From: Acinetobacter sp. WCHA55
GTDB taxonomy: Bacteria > Pseudomonadota > Gammaproteobacteria > Pseudomonadales > Moraxellaceae
Direction of reading: 5' to 3'
DNA length: 64,000 nt
Assembly: GCF_002165305.2 (NCBI RefSeq)
Contig: NZ_CP032286.1
Location: 496,001 to 560,000 of the forward strand
In this document: positions 12,598 through 21,812 of the stretch, piece after piece
Layout of the letters: each line of letters opens with the position of its first letter
Position numbering within the stretch: the stretch's first letter is position 1
Position numbers and translations under genes: made by a program
The notes under the pieces: generated by a model
Databases searched by the model: none
What the model saw: only the letters and a program-made list of their open reading frames with translations
Told to the model about the DNA's origin: nothing

Positions 12598-13085
12598 GAC
12601 ACATTATCTCTGTACTTGTAGAGAATGAAGCTGGTGCGCTTTCTCGTTTGGTGGGTTTATTTTCTCAACGTGGTTATAACATTGAGACTTTAAACGTTGC
12701 GCCAACCGAAGATCCGACCTTATCACGTCTGACATTAACAACTTATGGCGATGACCATAAAATTGAACAAATCACCAAACAGCTCAACAAATTGGTTGAA
12801 GTGGTGAAAGTGGTTGATCTGTCTGAAGGTGCGCATATTGAGCGTGAGTTGATGTTGATTAAAGTCAAATCACTCGGTTCAGCACGTGCTGAAATCAAGC
12901 GAACTGCGGACATTTTCCGTGCGCAAATCGTGGATGTCACCCCAACGACCTATACCATTCAAATCGCGGGTACAACTGAAAAAATTGATGGTTTTATTGA
13001 TGCACTCGCAGAGAACACCATTCTTGAAGTTGTGCGCTCAGGTGTTTCAGGCATCGCGCGCGGCGAAAAAGTTTTAACTATTTAA
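12594..13085 (+). CDS. ilvH: Acetolactate synthase small (regulatory) subunit
   Basis: The 163 residues begin [19 protein letters not shown], the start of the N-terminal ACT domain that binds the feedback inhibitor valine. A second ACT-like domain begins near residue 80 ([12 protein letters not shown]). The subunit activates the large subunit and confers end-product inhibition. The ATG at 12594 overlaps the ilvI stop as ATGA, and family members begin at this methionine; longer in-frame starts would run into ilvI. The spacer to ilvC contains a REP-like palindrome. Confidence 0.95.
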   Translation: MRHIISVLVENEAGALSRLVGLFSQRGYNIETLNVAPTEDPTLSRLTLTTYGDDHKIEQITKQLNKLVEVVKVVDLSEGAHIERELMLIKVKSLGSARAEIKRTADIFRAQIVDVTPTTYTIQIAGTTEKIDGFIDALAENTILEVVRSGVSGIARGEKVLTI

Positions 13086-13099
13086 TTAACACGATTCAA

Positions 13100-13121
13100 C
13101 CTCCTTTTGAGAAAGAGGAGG
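13100..13121. repeat. Polypyrimidine/polypurine palindrome in the ilvH-ilvC spacer
   Basis: CCTCCTTTT and AAAGAGGAGG around a GAG loop form an imperfect hairpin similar in composition to the two palindromes at 6896-6981. It has no T-run and therefore probably does not end transcription. Confidence 0.4.
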
Positions 13122-13147
13122 ATTTCATCAAACAATAAACCCCTTGA

Positions 13148-14228
<1,081 letters not shown>

Positions 14229-14233
14229 CGAAG

Positions 14234-14260
14234 ACCCACTCTATTTGAGTGGGTTTTTTT
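14234..14260 (+). terminator. Intrinsic terminator of ilvC
   Basis: The stem ACCCACTC / GAGTGGGT is followed by a run of seven T, a strong rho-independent terminator. Confidence 0.9.
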
Positions 14261-14284
14261 ATGTTTAAGCTTAGGTGCCTCAAC

Positions 14285-14314
14285 AAGATAAAAGCAGTGC
14301 TTTTATCTTTTTTT
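14285..14314 (+). terminator. Second hairpin terminator between the two ilvC-tail copies
   Basis: A perfect 10-bp stem AAGATAAAAG / CTTTTATCTT with loop CAGTG is followed by a T-run. It lies between the ilvC terminator and the degenerate ilvC-tail copy. Confidence 0.75.
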
Positions 14315-14320
14315 GTACTT

Positions 14321-14386
14321 TGGATTTAAGCAAACAAAATCGTAGATAAAGAGATGACTAAGTTTTTGGTCTAGCTGATTTATATG
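14321..14386 (+). pseudogene. Direct repeat copy 2: degenerate ilvC 3'-end remnant
   Basis: About 65 bp resemble the ilvC terminus and its downstream flank, with 25 identical bases (14328-14352). In the former reading frame the glutamine codon CAA is changed to TAA, so it is a remnant and not a gene. It marks the left edge of the accessory segment carrying the DUF2971 gene and the pilus cluster. Confidence 0.75.
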
Positions 14387-14430
14387 CTATAAAAAATTGG
14401 CTTTGGCAGGTTTTTATTTGGATAAGCACA

Positions 14431-15264
14431 ATGATTTTGTATAAATATGTGAGTTTTGAAGCTGGCTTAAAGATTCTGGAAACGTGTGCTTTAGGTTTTT
14501 CGCATTTAGAGGATTTTAATGATCCATTTGAGGCTACTGCATTAGGTCTGACGGAGGGCAGTATTTCTCAAGCTGTTCGCTTTGGGGTATGCCGAAATCG
14601 CCTATCAAGAAAATATGCCGTTCTTTCGCTTACTCGTGCACCACTAAATCCCCTAATGTGGTCTCATTATGGAGATTGTTATAAAGGAATGGTGATTGGA
14701 ATAGATACGGTCAAAGCAGGTTTTGAAAATGATGAGCAATACATTATTCCAGCACATCGGGGAGAAATTATATATGTAAATACGGCACCCAAAGCTACAA
14801 ATAATATCAATGATGAGGATTTAATGGCTATAGGGGATTCTTCAGTTATGAGTTGGAAAAAGCATGAACGTTTTTTAAAACATGCTTTTCTATATAAGTC
14901 TGTATGTTGGGCTTATGAGGAAGAAGTGCGTATTGTTAAAAATATCAGCAGTGCAAATTTTACATATCACTATTCGAGTAAAAAAGAAGAAATAATAGAC
15001 GGTCTGGTTTGGAATAGATTGCAATTAGAAACAAGGCCAATCTATTTGCGCGACATACCAGAAGAAGCTTTTATGGAAATTTATATTGGTGAGAATTGTT
15101 ATAGAGACCAGATGAGGAAGCAGAAAAATAAAGCACAACAGGATGTAGAATTGTCAGATCCAATTGAAAGACTAAAGGCTACATGTCAACGAAAAAGTAT
15201 TTCTCTCTATCGTGTTGGCGTAGATGTAGAGCGTTGGTTGCTCATGAAACAAGAAATCAAATGA
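14431..15264 (+). CDS. DUF2971-domain protein
   Basis: A 277-residue soluble protein. The start MILYKYVSFEAGLKIL, then NDPFE at residues 30-34, then an LMWSHYGD...GMVIGID stretch near residue 76, are the standard DUF2971 landmarks, as is YEEEVRIV further on. The biochemical role of DUF2971 is unknown; members are scattered and often found in accessory regions. This copy directly follows the degenerate ilvC tail, has an AT-rich composition and no operon partner. There is no signal peptide or membrane segment. The domain call is good and no function is proposed. Confidence 0.8.
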   Translation: MILYKYVSFEAGLKILETCALGFSHLEDFNDPFEATALGLTEGSISQAVRFGVCRNRLSRKYAVLSLTRAPLNPLMWSHYGDCYKGMVIGIDTVKAGFENDEQYIIPAHRGEIIYVNTAPKATNNINDEDLMAIGDSSVMSWKKHERFLKHAFLYKSVCWAYEEEVRIVKNISSANFTYHYSSKKEEIIDGLVWNRLQLETRPIYLRDIPEEAFMEIYIGENCYRDQMRKQKNKAQQDVELSDPIERLKATCQRKSISLYRVGVDVERWLLMKQEIK

Positions 15265-16139
15265 TATATCGTAAATGTTGTATTTATTTTCAGATAGTAT
15301 TATGAGGGGTAGAATAAGTGCCTTAAATTTTTTAGCTAAAGTGCTACCAATCTAATAGTACTGGTATAAATAAATCAAAAGAATTTTGATTTATTTATAG
15401 TGTGATGTATACGCAGCTTCCAATAATGCCAATCTAAAAACTAAATTGTATTGGATGTCACTAAAAGCTATATAAAATTATTCGACTAATAACGTATCTA
15501 TCGGCTTTACTGTAATAAATGAAACCCTTAAAAAAGTGCACTTATAGTTACGTTCGGGTTCTTAATGTGAACTTTAGATTTCTAAAATAGTGGTTCATGT
15601 AAGTTTAAGGCTTGATTATGTGACTTTAGTTATGTTGTTCAATCCCTAAAACTAGGTAAATAGCATATGAATAAACCTTGTTCTTTAGCAAGACGATCGG
15701 CTTGTATTGAAAAATTAGTGGAAATATAAGGTAAAAAAAAGGTGAATAATGAATTTTTTAATGATTTAAGAAATTATTCAAATAAAGATGTAATGAAATG
15801 TAAAGCTAAATTTTTAATATAAAACAGCGGGCTATTTAAAATATAAAAAAGCACTAAAATAGAGCATACCTGAAACTAGTGTAACTAATTTTAGGGATTT
15901 AAAAAATATATTTTTTTAAAAAATAAAAATAAAAACAATATTTTAATTTTAATTTTATAAGTGTTGAGTATTGCTTCTCTATTTGAGTGAAAAAGGGTGC
16001 ATAGGTGGATTTTTATGCAGAACAATTAGAATAAACACACACTTAAGAAAAGCTTGGTAGCCATGTAAGGCCCAGCTTTATTAAGGGTAAACACCATAAC
16101 AATTAATTTGGTTTAGAAGAAAAATCTCGGAGAGTAGCT
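15265..16139. other. AT-rich non-coding region before the pilus cluster
   Basis: These 875 bp carry no supportable gene on either strand. They contain a perfect 16-bp inverted repeat (15365-15399) and long A/T runs around 15890-15960. Transcription of the pilus operon should start near the right end, but no confident promoter was picked out. Confidence 0.5.
15365..15399. repeat. Perfect 16-bp inverted repeat with 3-base loop
   Basis: TATAAATAAATCAAAA and its exact complement flank GAA. It lies 100 bp after the DUF2971 stop. It could form a hairpin or a cruciform, but it has no GC clamp, so its strength as a terminator is doubtful. Confidence 0.7.
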
Positions 16140-16652
16140 ATGAATAAATTACTACAAGCATCGCTAGTTGCAACACTATTAGGTGCTGGTTCTACGGCAG
16201 TTTTGGCAGACGAGGCAGATCGAGGCGGCGATAAATGGTCTAATTGTACTTCTCTTGGTTGCCAAAAAGATATTCCAATTAAACTTAACGTACCAAAAAA
16301 ATGTGAAATTAAAGGAGGAAGTCCAATTGTACTGAGTCATGAAGGCGGGAATAAAAGCTCTGGCTATACAATTACTACAAATACTCCATATGTACTCAAT
16401 TTAGAAACTGAGAATGCAGGTACTAACCCTACAACTTACGTTAAGTTGATGGCAGATAGTACAACTTATAAAGTATTCACTTCTATTACAACGAATAAAG
16501 TGGGTTCAGCTAGTCCTATACCTTGGGGGAACACAAATCATGATGGTGTTTCAACTGATAGCTATAATGTTATCGTGAACAATGCTGCAGTTAGCGCAAG
16601 TCAACGTGCTGGTGATTATACTGATACTTATAAAATTAAAGTTTTTTATTAA
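16140..16652 (+). CDS. Chaperone-usher pilus major subunit (candidate)
   Basis: A 170-residue exported protein with a clean signal peptide (about 1-23, ending AVLA-DE). The mature part has three cysteines (NCTS, LGCQ, KKCEIKG), alternating polar beta-strand patterns, and ends in GDYTDTYKIKVFY. That ending resembles the 'aGtYtDtvtv-y' C-terminal strand of chaperone-usher pilins. A GGAG ribosome-binding site precedes the ATG. It is the first gene of a pilin-chaperone-usher-pilin set and is separated from the chaperone by a strong hairpin, which fits a highly expressed major subunit. Sequence family (archaic/alpha) could not be fixed by eye. Confidence 0.75.
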   Translation: MNKLLQASLVATLLGAGSTAVLADEADRGGDKWSNCTSLGCQKDIPIKLNVPKKCEIKGGSPIVLSHEGGNKSSGYTITTNTPYVLNLETENAGTNPTTYVKLMADSTTYKVFTSITTNKVGSASPIPWGNTNHDGVSTDSYNVIVNNAAVSASQRAGDYTDTYKIKVFY

Positions 16653-16678
16653 ACTAATTTTGTAATAGTATATAAAAT

Positions 16679-16710
16679 AACCTAATCTAATGGAGACATT
16701 GGATTGGGTT
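16679..16710 (+). promoter_or_regulatory. Intercistronic hairpin between major pilin and chaperone
   Basis: A 14-bp stem (AACCTAATCTAATG with CATTGGATTGGGTT, two G-U pairs) closes a GAGA tetraloop and is followed only by ATTTAG. It could stabilise the upstream pilin message or partly terminate before the chaperone and usher genes. Confidence 0.55.
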
Positions 16711-16742
16711 ATTTAGTATAAAAATAATGAGGAAGATAAAAT

Positions 16743-17447
16743 ATGAATAAAATCATGGTTATTTGCAGTTTTTTTATGTTTTGTACTTCACAAATACATG
16801 CGGGCGTTTCGATAGATCCTGTTCAACTCTACATTTCTGGAAAAGATCAAAAAAGAACGACTACGGTTACGTTGGAATCAAAAGATGAAGCAGAAAAAAA
16901 AGTTTTTGAAGTGAATGCAGTGAAGTGGACTCAAAATGATAAGGGGGAAGATATTTATGAGGTGGATAGCTCTTTATTAATTAATCCAAAAAATTTTATT
17001 TTGCAACCAAATGCAAAGCAAGTGATAAGAGTAGGCTTTAATCGACCAATTGACTCAGTTTTATCGCAAGGACAGGAAGGTACATGGCGAATTGTAATTA
17101 ATGAAATGCATCAAGCGACTAAAGGTTCAGTGGTTAACTTCTTAGTTAGTTTTAATATGCCATTATTTGTAGGGCAGCAAGAAAATATAAAGTTAAATTT
17201 TAGTACCGATTCCGATCGTTTAATTGTTAAAAATGATGCAAATTCACATATTAGAATAAGCAACTTGAAAGTCTTAGATACGAATAAAAAAGTCATTTAT
17301 AAGAGTGAGCAAATGAAGTATTTGTTAGCTAAAAAGAGTACATCTTATGCTTTAAAGGATGTTCAACTGAAAAAATCCACAAATTATATAATTCAATTTA
17401 ATTCAGATAAAAATGATGATGTAGTGGAGTTGAAATTCTCAAATTAG
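16743..17447 (+). CDS. Periplasmic pilus chaperone
   Basis: The 234 residues begin with a signal peptide (about 1-20, ending IHA-GV). Two immunoglobulin-like domains follow, as in FimC/PapD/CsuC chaperones. Typical features are VSIDPVQLYISG at the mature N-terminus, NPKNFILQPNAKQVIRVGFN around residue 80 (the conserved strand with the Q/R pattern) and TWRIVINE. Such chaperones fold pilins by donor-strand complementation and deliver them to the usher. It lies 90 bp after the pilin gene and 15 bp before the usher gene. The charged, lysine-rich C-terminal domain is less conserved. Confidence 0.85.
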   Translation: MNKIMVICSFFMFCTSQIHAGVSIDPVQLYISGKDQKRTTTVTLESKDEAEKKVFEVNAVKWTQNDKGEDIYEVDSSLLINPKNFILQPNAKQVIRVGFNRPIDSVLSQGQEGTWRIVINEMHQATKGSVVNFLVSFNMPLFVGQQENIKLNFSTDSDRLIVKNDANSHIRISNLKVLDTNKKVIYKSEQMKYLLAKKSTSYALKDVQLKKSTNYIIQFNSDKNDDVVELKFSN

Positions 17448-17462
17448 GTAAGGGGAATTTTT

Positions 17463-19769
17463 ATGAGAACGAATACTAAAGCACTCTTGCTGATTAATTT
17501 TTTTATTTCATTAAATGTAATGGCAGTTGAAGTTAAATATGAAGAAAGAATTGCAAATTTATGGATTAATGGTCTTGATCATGCAATTGATGTGGACCTC
17601 ATACAAAAGGATGATCAGTATTATATTGAGTGTAATATTTTAAAAGAAAGAAATATTGATGTTATTGGATTTGTAAAACTAACGAATAAAGATAACTACT
17701 GTTTGGTTTCTGGTGGTGAGGTAAATTCAGAATTTGATGAAGCTTCGCAGTCTATAAAAATAGATATTCCGACAAAATATTTTGCACAAAATACAGGTGG
17801 AATTAATAACAGCCTAACACCAGAGAAAGCAAGTTTTGGTGGTTTTATTAATTATGACTTCTTATATACCACAAATAGTGATCATGATGATGGATTTAAT
17901 AGCTTAGTTGATTTAGGGATTTTTAAAGACTATTGGATATTAAAAAACTCTTTGATTCATAGAAACTCTTCAGAGGAGGATGGTGTTGTACGATTGAGTA
18001 GTAGTTTAGATATTGATTTTCCAGAAAAAATGACACGCCTTACCTTGGGGGATACAACAACAGCATCTAATCCATTAATCAACTCACTTCGTTTTGCAGG
18101 ACTAAGCTGGGGAACGAACTATACAGAACGACCAGACTTCATCTATTGGAATTTGCCTGTATTACAGGGCAGTGCGCGAATACCATCAACAGTTGATTTA
18201 TATATTAACGGAACAAAAATCTATAGTGAGAGAGTTAGTCCGGGTGACTATGCATTGCAAACAGGTGCCCAGATTCAGCAAGCAGGCAATGCCCAAATTG
18301 TGGTAGAGGATGTGTTAGGAAATCGAAGTGTACAGAACTTTCCTATTATGGTGACTAATCGTTTACTTCGTTCTGGTTTAAGTGAGTATAATGTTGCTTT
18401 GGGTAAGTTAAGATATAATTATTCTACAGATAGTGGGGATTATCGCGATTTCTTTGCAAATACTTATTATCGAAGAGGTCTTTCAAACTCAACCACGCTT
18501 GGTACAAATCTATCTTATAGTCAAGATATTCAAAATGTAGGATTTACTTGGACACAAGGGGTGTCTAATTATCTAGTGTTAGATAGTGTGATTTTAGCTT
18601 CACATGATGATGCTCATGATATTAATTATTCATATGGACTTTCAGCCAGTAAAGATTTTGGTAGAGTATCTTTAGGGTTAAGTACAAAATATAATGACCG
18701 AAATTTTATTTTTCTTGGCGATGATCTCGAATCTACTTTTACTTACCCAAAGTTTGAAAATTTGGCATATGTTGGTATTAGTAATTTGCCTTATATTGGT
18801 AATTTTAATATTAACTATGCGGAGCAGCGCCACTATAAAAATACCCAGAATAATTCAGCAGATCAAAAGTTAATTACTGTTGGATTTAATAGGAGTTTTA
18901 GGAGTGGGTTTACATTTGGTTTAAGCTATTTTAATAATTTTGGGGATAATAAGGATTCAGGTGGGATTTTGTCCCTTAGTTATAACTTTGATGATAAGTC
19001 GGTCTACTTTAGTGCTTCTGCAGATAAAAGTGCGAATTTGCAATTTGTTAAAAATGATTCGAGTCAGGTAGGCGTAGATTACAATTTTGGTGCAGATTAT
19101 CGTGATAGTGAAACTGTATTAAATGCCAATGCTACTGTGAAAACCAATATCGGTGACCTTAATCTATATCATGTTCAAGGTGAGCACTCGAGTGACTCTC
19201 AAATTAATTATAAAGGTGCAATGGTCTTTTTGGATGGGAAGTTTAGCTTAACTAAACGCGTAGATAATGCTTTTGCTTTGGTGAAAGTAGGAGATTATAA
19301 AGATATAGATGTTTTGCGTTCTTTAACTTATGCAAATAAAACGAATAGTAAAGGTTATGCATTTGTGCATGAGATTATTCCTTATGTGAAATATGATATT
19401 TCATTTGATGTGGATCAGTTGCCTATTGAAGACAAGATCCCATACTCATCTAAACAAATTACTACATTAAATCAGCGGGGATATACCATTGATTTTCCAA
19501 TTTATCATGCAAAACAAGTGACGATTCGTCCACTTGAAGGTCAATCAAATCAAGCATTTTTAGCGGGTTCAGAGTTATATATTAATAATGAGGAGGGAGA
19601 GCTTTATCCAGTTGGTTCGGATGGAACAATTACTTTGTATGGTCTAGTGCCAAAAACGTATAAGTTACAAATCAAGACAGCAGATGCTAAAACATGTAAT
19701 GCTGAGTTGGTTGTGACAGATGCACAAACAAGTGAAGATATTCGCACAATCATCTTCGAGTGCCAATGA
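17463..19769 (+). CDS. Outer-membrane pilus usher
   Basis: The 768 residues comprise a signal peptide (about 1-21, ending VMA-VE), a short N-terminal domain, then a 24-strand barrel. INGTKIYSERVSPGDYAL around residue 250 and VEDVLGNRSVQNFPIMVTNRLLRSGLSEYNVALG are usher plug/barrel hallmarks. The size and the R-SGLSEYNVALG segment resemble archaic (CsuD-like) ushers more than FimD, which is longer. It catalyses ordered pilin polymerisation and translocation across the outer membrane. It overlaps nothing; the next gene starts 13 bp later. Base composition is AT-rich, like its neighbours. Confidence 0.88.
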   Translation: MRTNTKALLLINFFISLNVMAVEVKYEERIANLWINGLDHAIDVDLIQKDDQYYIECNILKERNIDVIGFVKLTNKDNYCLVSGGEVNSEFDEASQSIKIDIPTKYFAQNTGGINNSLTPEKASFGGFINYDFLYTTNSDHDDGFNSLVDLGIFKDYWILKNSLIHRNSSEEDGVVRLSSSLDIDFPEKMTRLTLGDTTTASNPLINSLRFAGLSWGTNYTERPDFIYWNLPVLQGSARIPSTVDLYINGTKIYSERVSPGDYALQTGAQIQQAGNAQIVVEDVLGNRSVQNFPIMVTNRLLRSGLSEYNVALGKLRYNYSTDSGDYRDFFANTYYRRGLSNSTTLGTNLSYSQDIQNVGFTWTQGVSNYLVLDSVILASHDDAHDINYSYGLSASKDFGRVSLGLSTKYNDRNFIFLGDDLESTFTYPKFENLAYVGISNLPYIGNFNINYAEQRHYKNTQNNSADQKLITVGFNRSFRSGFTFGLSYFNNFGDNKDSGGILSLSYNFDDKSVYFSASADKSANLQFVKNDSSQVGVDYNFGADYRDSETVLNANATVKTNIGDLNLYHVQGEHSSDSQINYKGAMVFLDGKFSLTKRVDNAFALVKVGDYKDIDVLRSLTYANKTNSKGYAFVHEIIPYVKYDISFDVDQLPIEDKIPYSSKQITTLNQRGYTIDFPIYHAKQVTIRPLEGQSNQAFLAGSELYINNEEGELYPVGSDGTITLYGLVPKTYKLQIKTADAKTCNAELVVTDAQTSEDIRTIIFECQ

Positions 19770-19782
19770 GAGGAGAAATAAT

Positions 19783-20199
19783 ATGAAAAAAGTCATTATG
19801 CTGGCTATCATGTTATTGTCGACAAGTGGTTTTTTGTATGCAAAACAATGTCAAATTGAGAATTTAGTAGCAACACAACTCAACTTGAATGCTTCTTATT
19901 TAAGTCAAGCAGCCACTTCATTTTCAGTAGCCTGTGATAGTAATTACGCAATCAAATTTAATACACGTAATTTGACAAGTGCTTCAGGGAGTAGCTACTT
20001 GATCAATGAGAGAAACAATAGATTAAGAACTCAAATGAATATTTCAGGGGCAACAGCCTCTCGCTGGAATGCTCCAATTTTTCAACCGGCAACTGAGCGA
20101 AATAAGTTTGTTGTTTTAGTTCAGCTGGTTGATCCTCCTAGTGCTTATACACCTGCAGGGGAGTATAGAGACAATTTGTATATTAACTTGATGTTCTAA
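19783..20199 (+). CDS. Minor pilin / possible tip subunit of the chaperone-usher pilus
   Basis: A 138-residue exported protein. An AGGAG site lies just before the ATG at 19783, which also gives a proper signal peptide (about 1-21, ending FLYA-KQ); the longer frame starting inside the usher gene does not. Two cysteines (KQCQIE, SVACDS) probably form the standard pilin disulfide, and the C-terminal GEYRDNLYINLMF is a beta strand of the pilin fold. Being last in the operon, it is a candidate tip or terminating subunit. It is too short for a two-domain adhesin, so the receptor-binding role is uncertain. Confidence 0.7.
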   Translation: MKKVIMLAIMLLSTSGFLYAKQCQIENLVATQLNLNASYLSQAATSFSVACDSNYAIKFNTRNLTSASGSSYLINERNNRLRTQMNISGATASRWNAPIFQPATERNKFVVLVQLVDPPSAYTPAGEYRDNLYINLMF

Positions 20200-20231
20200 T
20201 ATGAGGGTTCTATATGCATTTGGCTGATAAG

Positions 20232-20262
20232 AAGATACCTATAAAAAGTAGGTATCTTTTTT
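20232..20262 (+). terminator. Intrinsic terminator of the pilus operon
   Basis: A 10-bp stem AAGATACCTA / TAGGTATCTT with a 7-base loop is followed by a T-run. Confidence 0.88.
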
Positions 20263-20277
20263 ATTAAGAAGATGGTT

Positions 20278-20294
20278 ATCATCAAACTGTCAAA
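20278..20294 (+). promoter_or_regulatory. Pho-box-like motif upstream of the GT4 gene
   Basis: The 17-base ATCATCAAACTGTCAAA is identical to 21688-21704 upstream of the PAP2 gene. Read as TTATCAT-N4-CTGTCAA (20277-20294 with the flanking base) it resembles the PhoB direct repeat CTGTCAT-N4-CTGTCAT with 11-bp periodicity. It lies 45 bp before the start codon. Confidence 0.45.
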
Positions 20295-20339
20295 TAGTTT
20301 AACTAAACTTGAGGGAAAATAAGAAAAGTTTGGAATAAC

Positions 20340-21620
20340 ATGATCGGCTCAATGACAACAAAATTATTCAAACAGCACAATTTTCCAGAAACACAGCGGT
20401 TTTATCTCAAACAACAACATCAACATAATTTTCAGCAAGAATTCTCTATCCTTGAAGAAACCCTTAAACCCAAGTTAAAAATAACCATCGTGACGGAAAC
20501 ATGGTCACCAGAAATTAATGGTGTTGCAAATTCATTGTTACAGTTATGTAAGGGTTTACAAAAACAGGGGCACCGTATTCAGTTGATCCGCCCGATGCAA
20601 AAAAACATGTGTACAGAGTTTCAGGCTGAACAAGAGTGTTTGGTCTGGGCGAAAAGTATTCCGAAATATACGGAGATGCAATTTGGCATGCCACAGTATG
20701 TCAAAGTCAGCAAAGCGATTGAACGCTTCGCACCAGATGTGGTCCATATTGTAACGGAAGGACCGTTGGGATTGACGGCTCTGTATGCTGCTCAAGCACA
20801 TCAGATTCCAATATCGAGTGGTTTCCATTCAACTTTTCATGACTTTAGTCGCTTCTTTGATTTGGCTTTGCTGGTCAAGCCAATTGAAAGCTATCTCCGC
20901 TGGTTTCATAACCATACAGTACTCACCTGTGTGCCGAGTCAAACCACCTTAAATCAACTTAAGGCCTTTGGTGTGACTTGCCCTTTGGTTGAGGTTGGGC
21001 GAGGGGTAGATACAACTCGCTTCCATCCAGAGCATCGTTCAGAACAACTGCGTCAGCGTTGGCAAGCAGATGCAAATACTTCTGTGTTGCTATATGTGGG
21101 ACGTTTATCTCCAGAAAAAGAAGTAGATGTACTCATTCAGAGCTATTTGAAGATCAAGAAGCAGCAATCGTGCAAGTTGAAAATGGTGATTGTGGGAGAT
21201 GGTCCGGATCGTAAGCGTTTAACTGAGATGGCGAATGGCTCCGATGTTATTTTTACGGGAAGCTTAACAGGACAGTCACTCGCTCAAGTTTATGCCAGTG
21301 CGGATGTTTTTGTTTTTGCCAGTCAAATAGAGACTTTTGGTAATGTGGTGCTCGAAGCTATGTCCAGTGGCTTACCTGTGGTGGCTTATAACTATGCCAG
21401 TCCACAGCGCTATATCAAAGAAGGTATGACAGGGTGGTTGAGTCCCTTTGGACAGGTGGCACACTTTATGCAGGCTATTATGCAGTTACCAGAGCAAAAG
21501 GTGCTTAGATGCATGGGAATTCAAGCACGACAGGATATTGAAAGTGTAGGCTGGCAGTATCCTGTGAAACAGTTTGAGCAAGCCTTATATCACGCAGCAA
21601 ATATTAAGGCAGCACATTAA
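20340..21620 (+). CDS. Glycosyltransferase family 4 (GT-B fold), possible lipid glycosyltransferase
   Basis: A 426-residue GT4 enzyme. An N-terminal extension of about 48 residues precedes TETWSPEINGVANSL, the typical start of MgtA/SqdX-like transferases. The C-terminal domain has VGRLSPEKEVDVLIQSY, VIVGDGPDRKRL and the E-x7-E motif in ETFGNVVLEAMSSGLPVV. The acceptor cannot be read from sequence; relatives glycosylate diacylglycerol or mannolipids. The ATG at 20340 has GGA eight bases upstream. It shares a 17-bp Pho-box-like motif with the next gene, a PAP2 phosphatase, which would suit glycolipid synthesis under phosphate limitation, but this is inference. Confidence 0.82.
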   Translation: MIGSMTTKLFKQHNFPETQRFYLKQQHQHNFQQEFSILEETLKPKLKITIVTETWSPEINGVANSLLQLCKGLQKQGHRIQLIRPMQKNMCTEFQAEQECLVWAKSIPKYTEMQFGMPQYVKVSKAIERFAPDVVHIVTEGPLGLTALYAAQAHQIPISSGFHSTFHDFSRFFDLALLVKPIESYLRWFHNHTVLTCVPSQTTLNQLKAFGVTCPLVEVGRGVDTTRFHPEHRSEQLRQRWQADANTSVLLYVGRLSPEKEVDVLIQSYLKIKKQQSCKLKMVIVGDGPDRKRLTEMANGSDVIFTGSLTGQSLAQVYASADVFVFASQIETFGNVVLEAMSSGLPVVAYNYASPQRYIKEGMTGWLSPFGQVAHFMQAIMQLPEQKVLRCMGIQARQDIESVGWQYPVKQFEQALYHAANIKAAH

Positions 21621-21687
21621 ACAATAGCTGTTTTAAAAGCGTCAGTGATAAAGATGAGTTGGGTGATTTTGATTGGTTTTAATTTAA

Positions 21688-21704
21688 ATCATCAAACTGT
21701 CAAA
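21688..21704 (+). promoter_or_regulatory. Pho-box-like motif upstream of the PAP2 gene
   Basis: Exact second copy of the 17-base motif at 20278-20294. The downstream half-site CTGTCAA matches the PhoB heptamer at 6 of 7; the upstream half is weaker (AAATCAT). It lies 108 bp before the start codon. Confidence 0.4.
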
Positions 21705-21812
21705 AACACCCTTTAATATGAGCTTAAAGAAAAGCAATTTTGATGAATTAAATCGTCATAGAACAATGATTTTCCAGCTGAACTTTCAACATTGTTGTTA
21801 AGGAGAAGTGGT

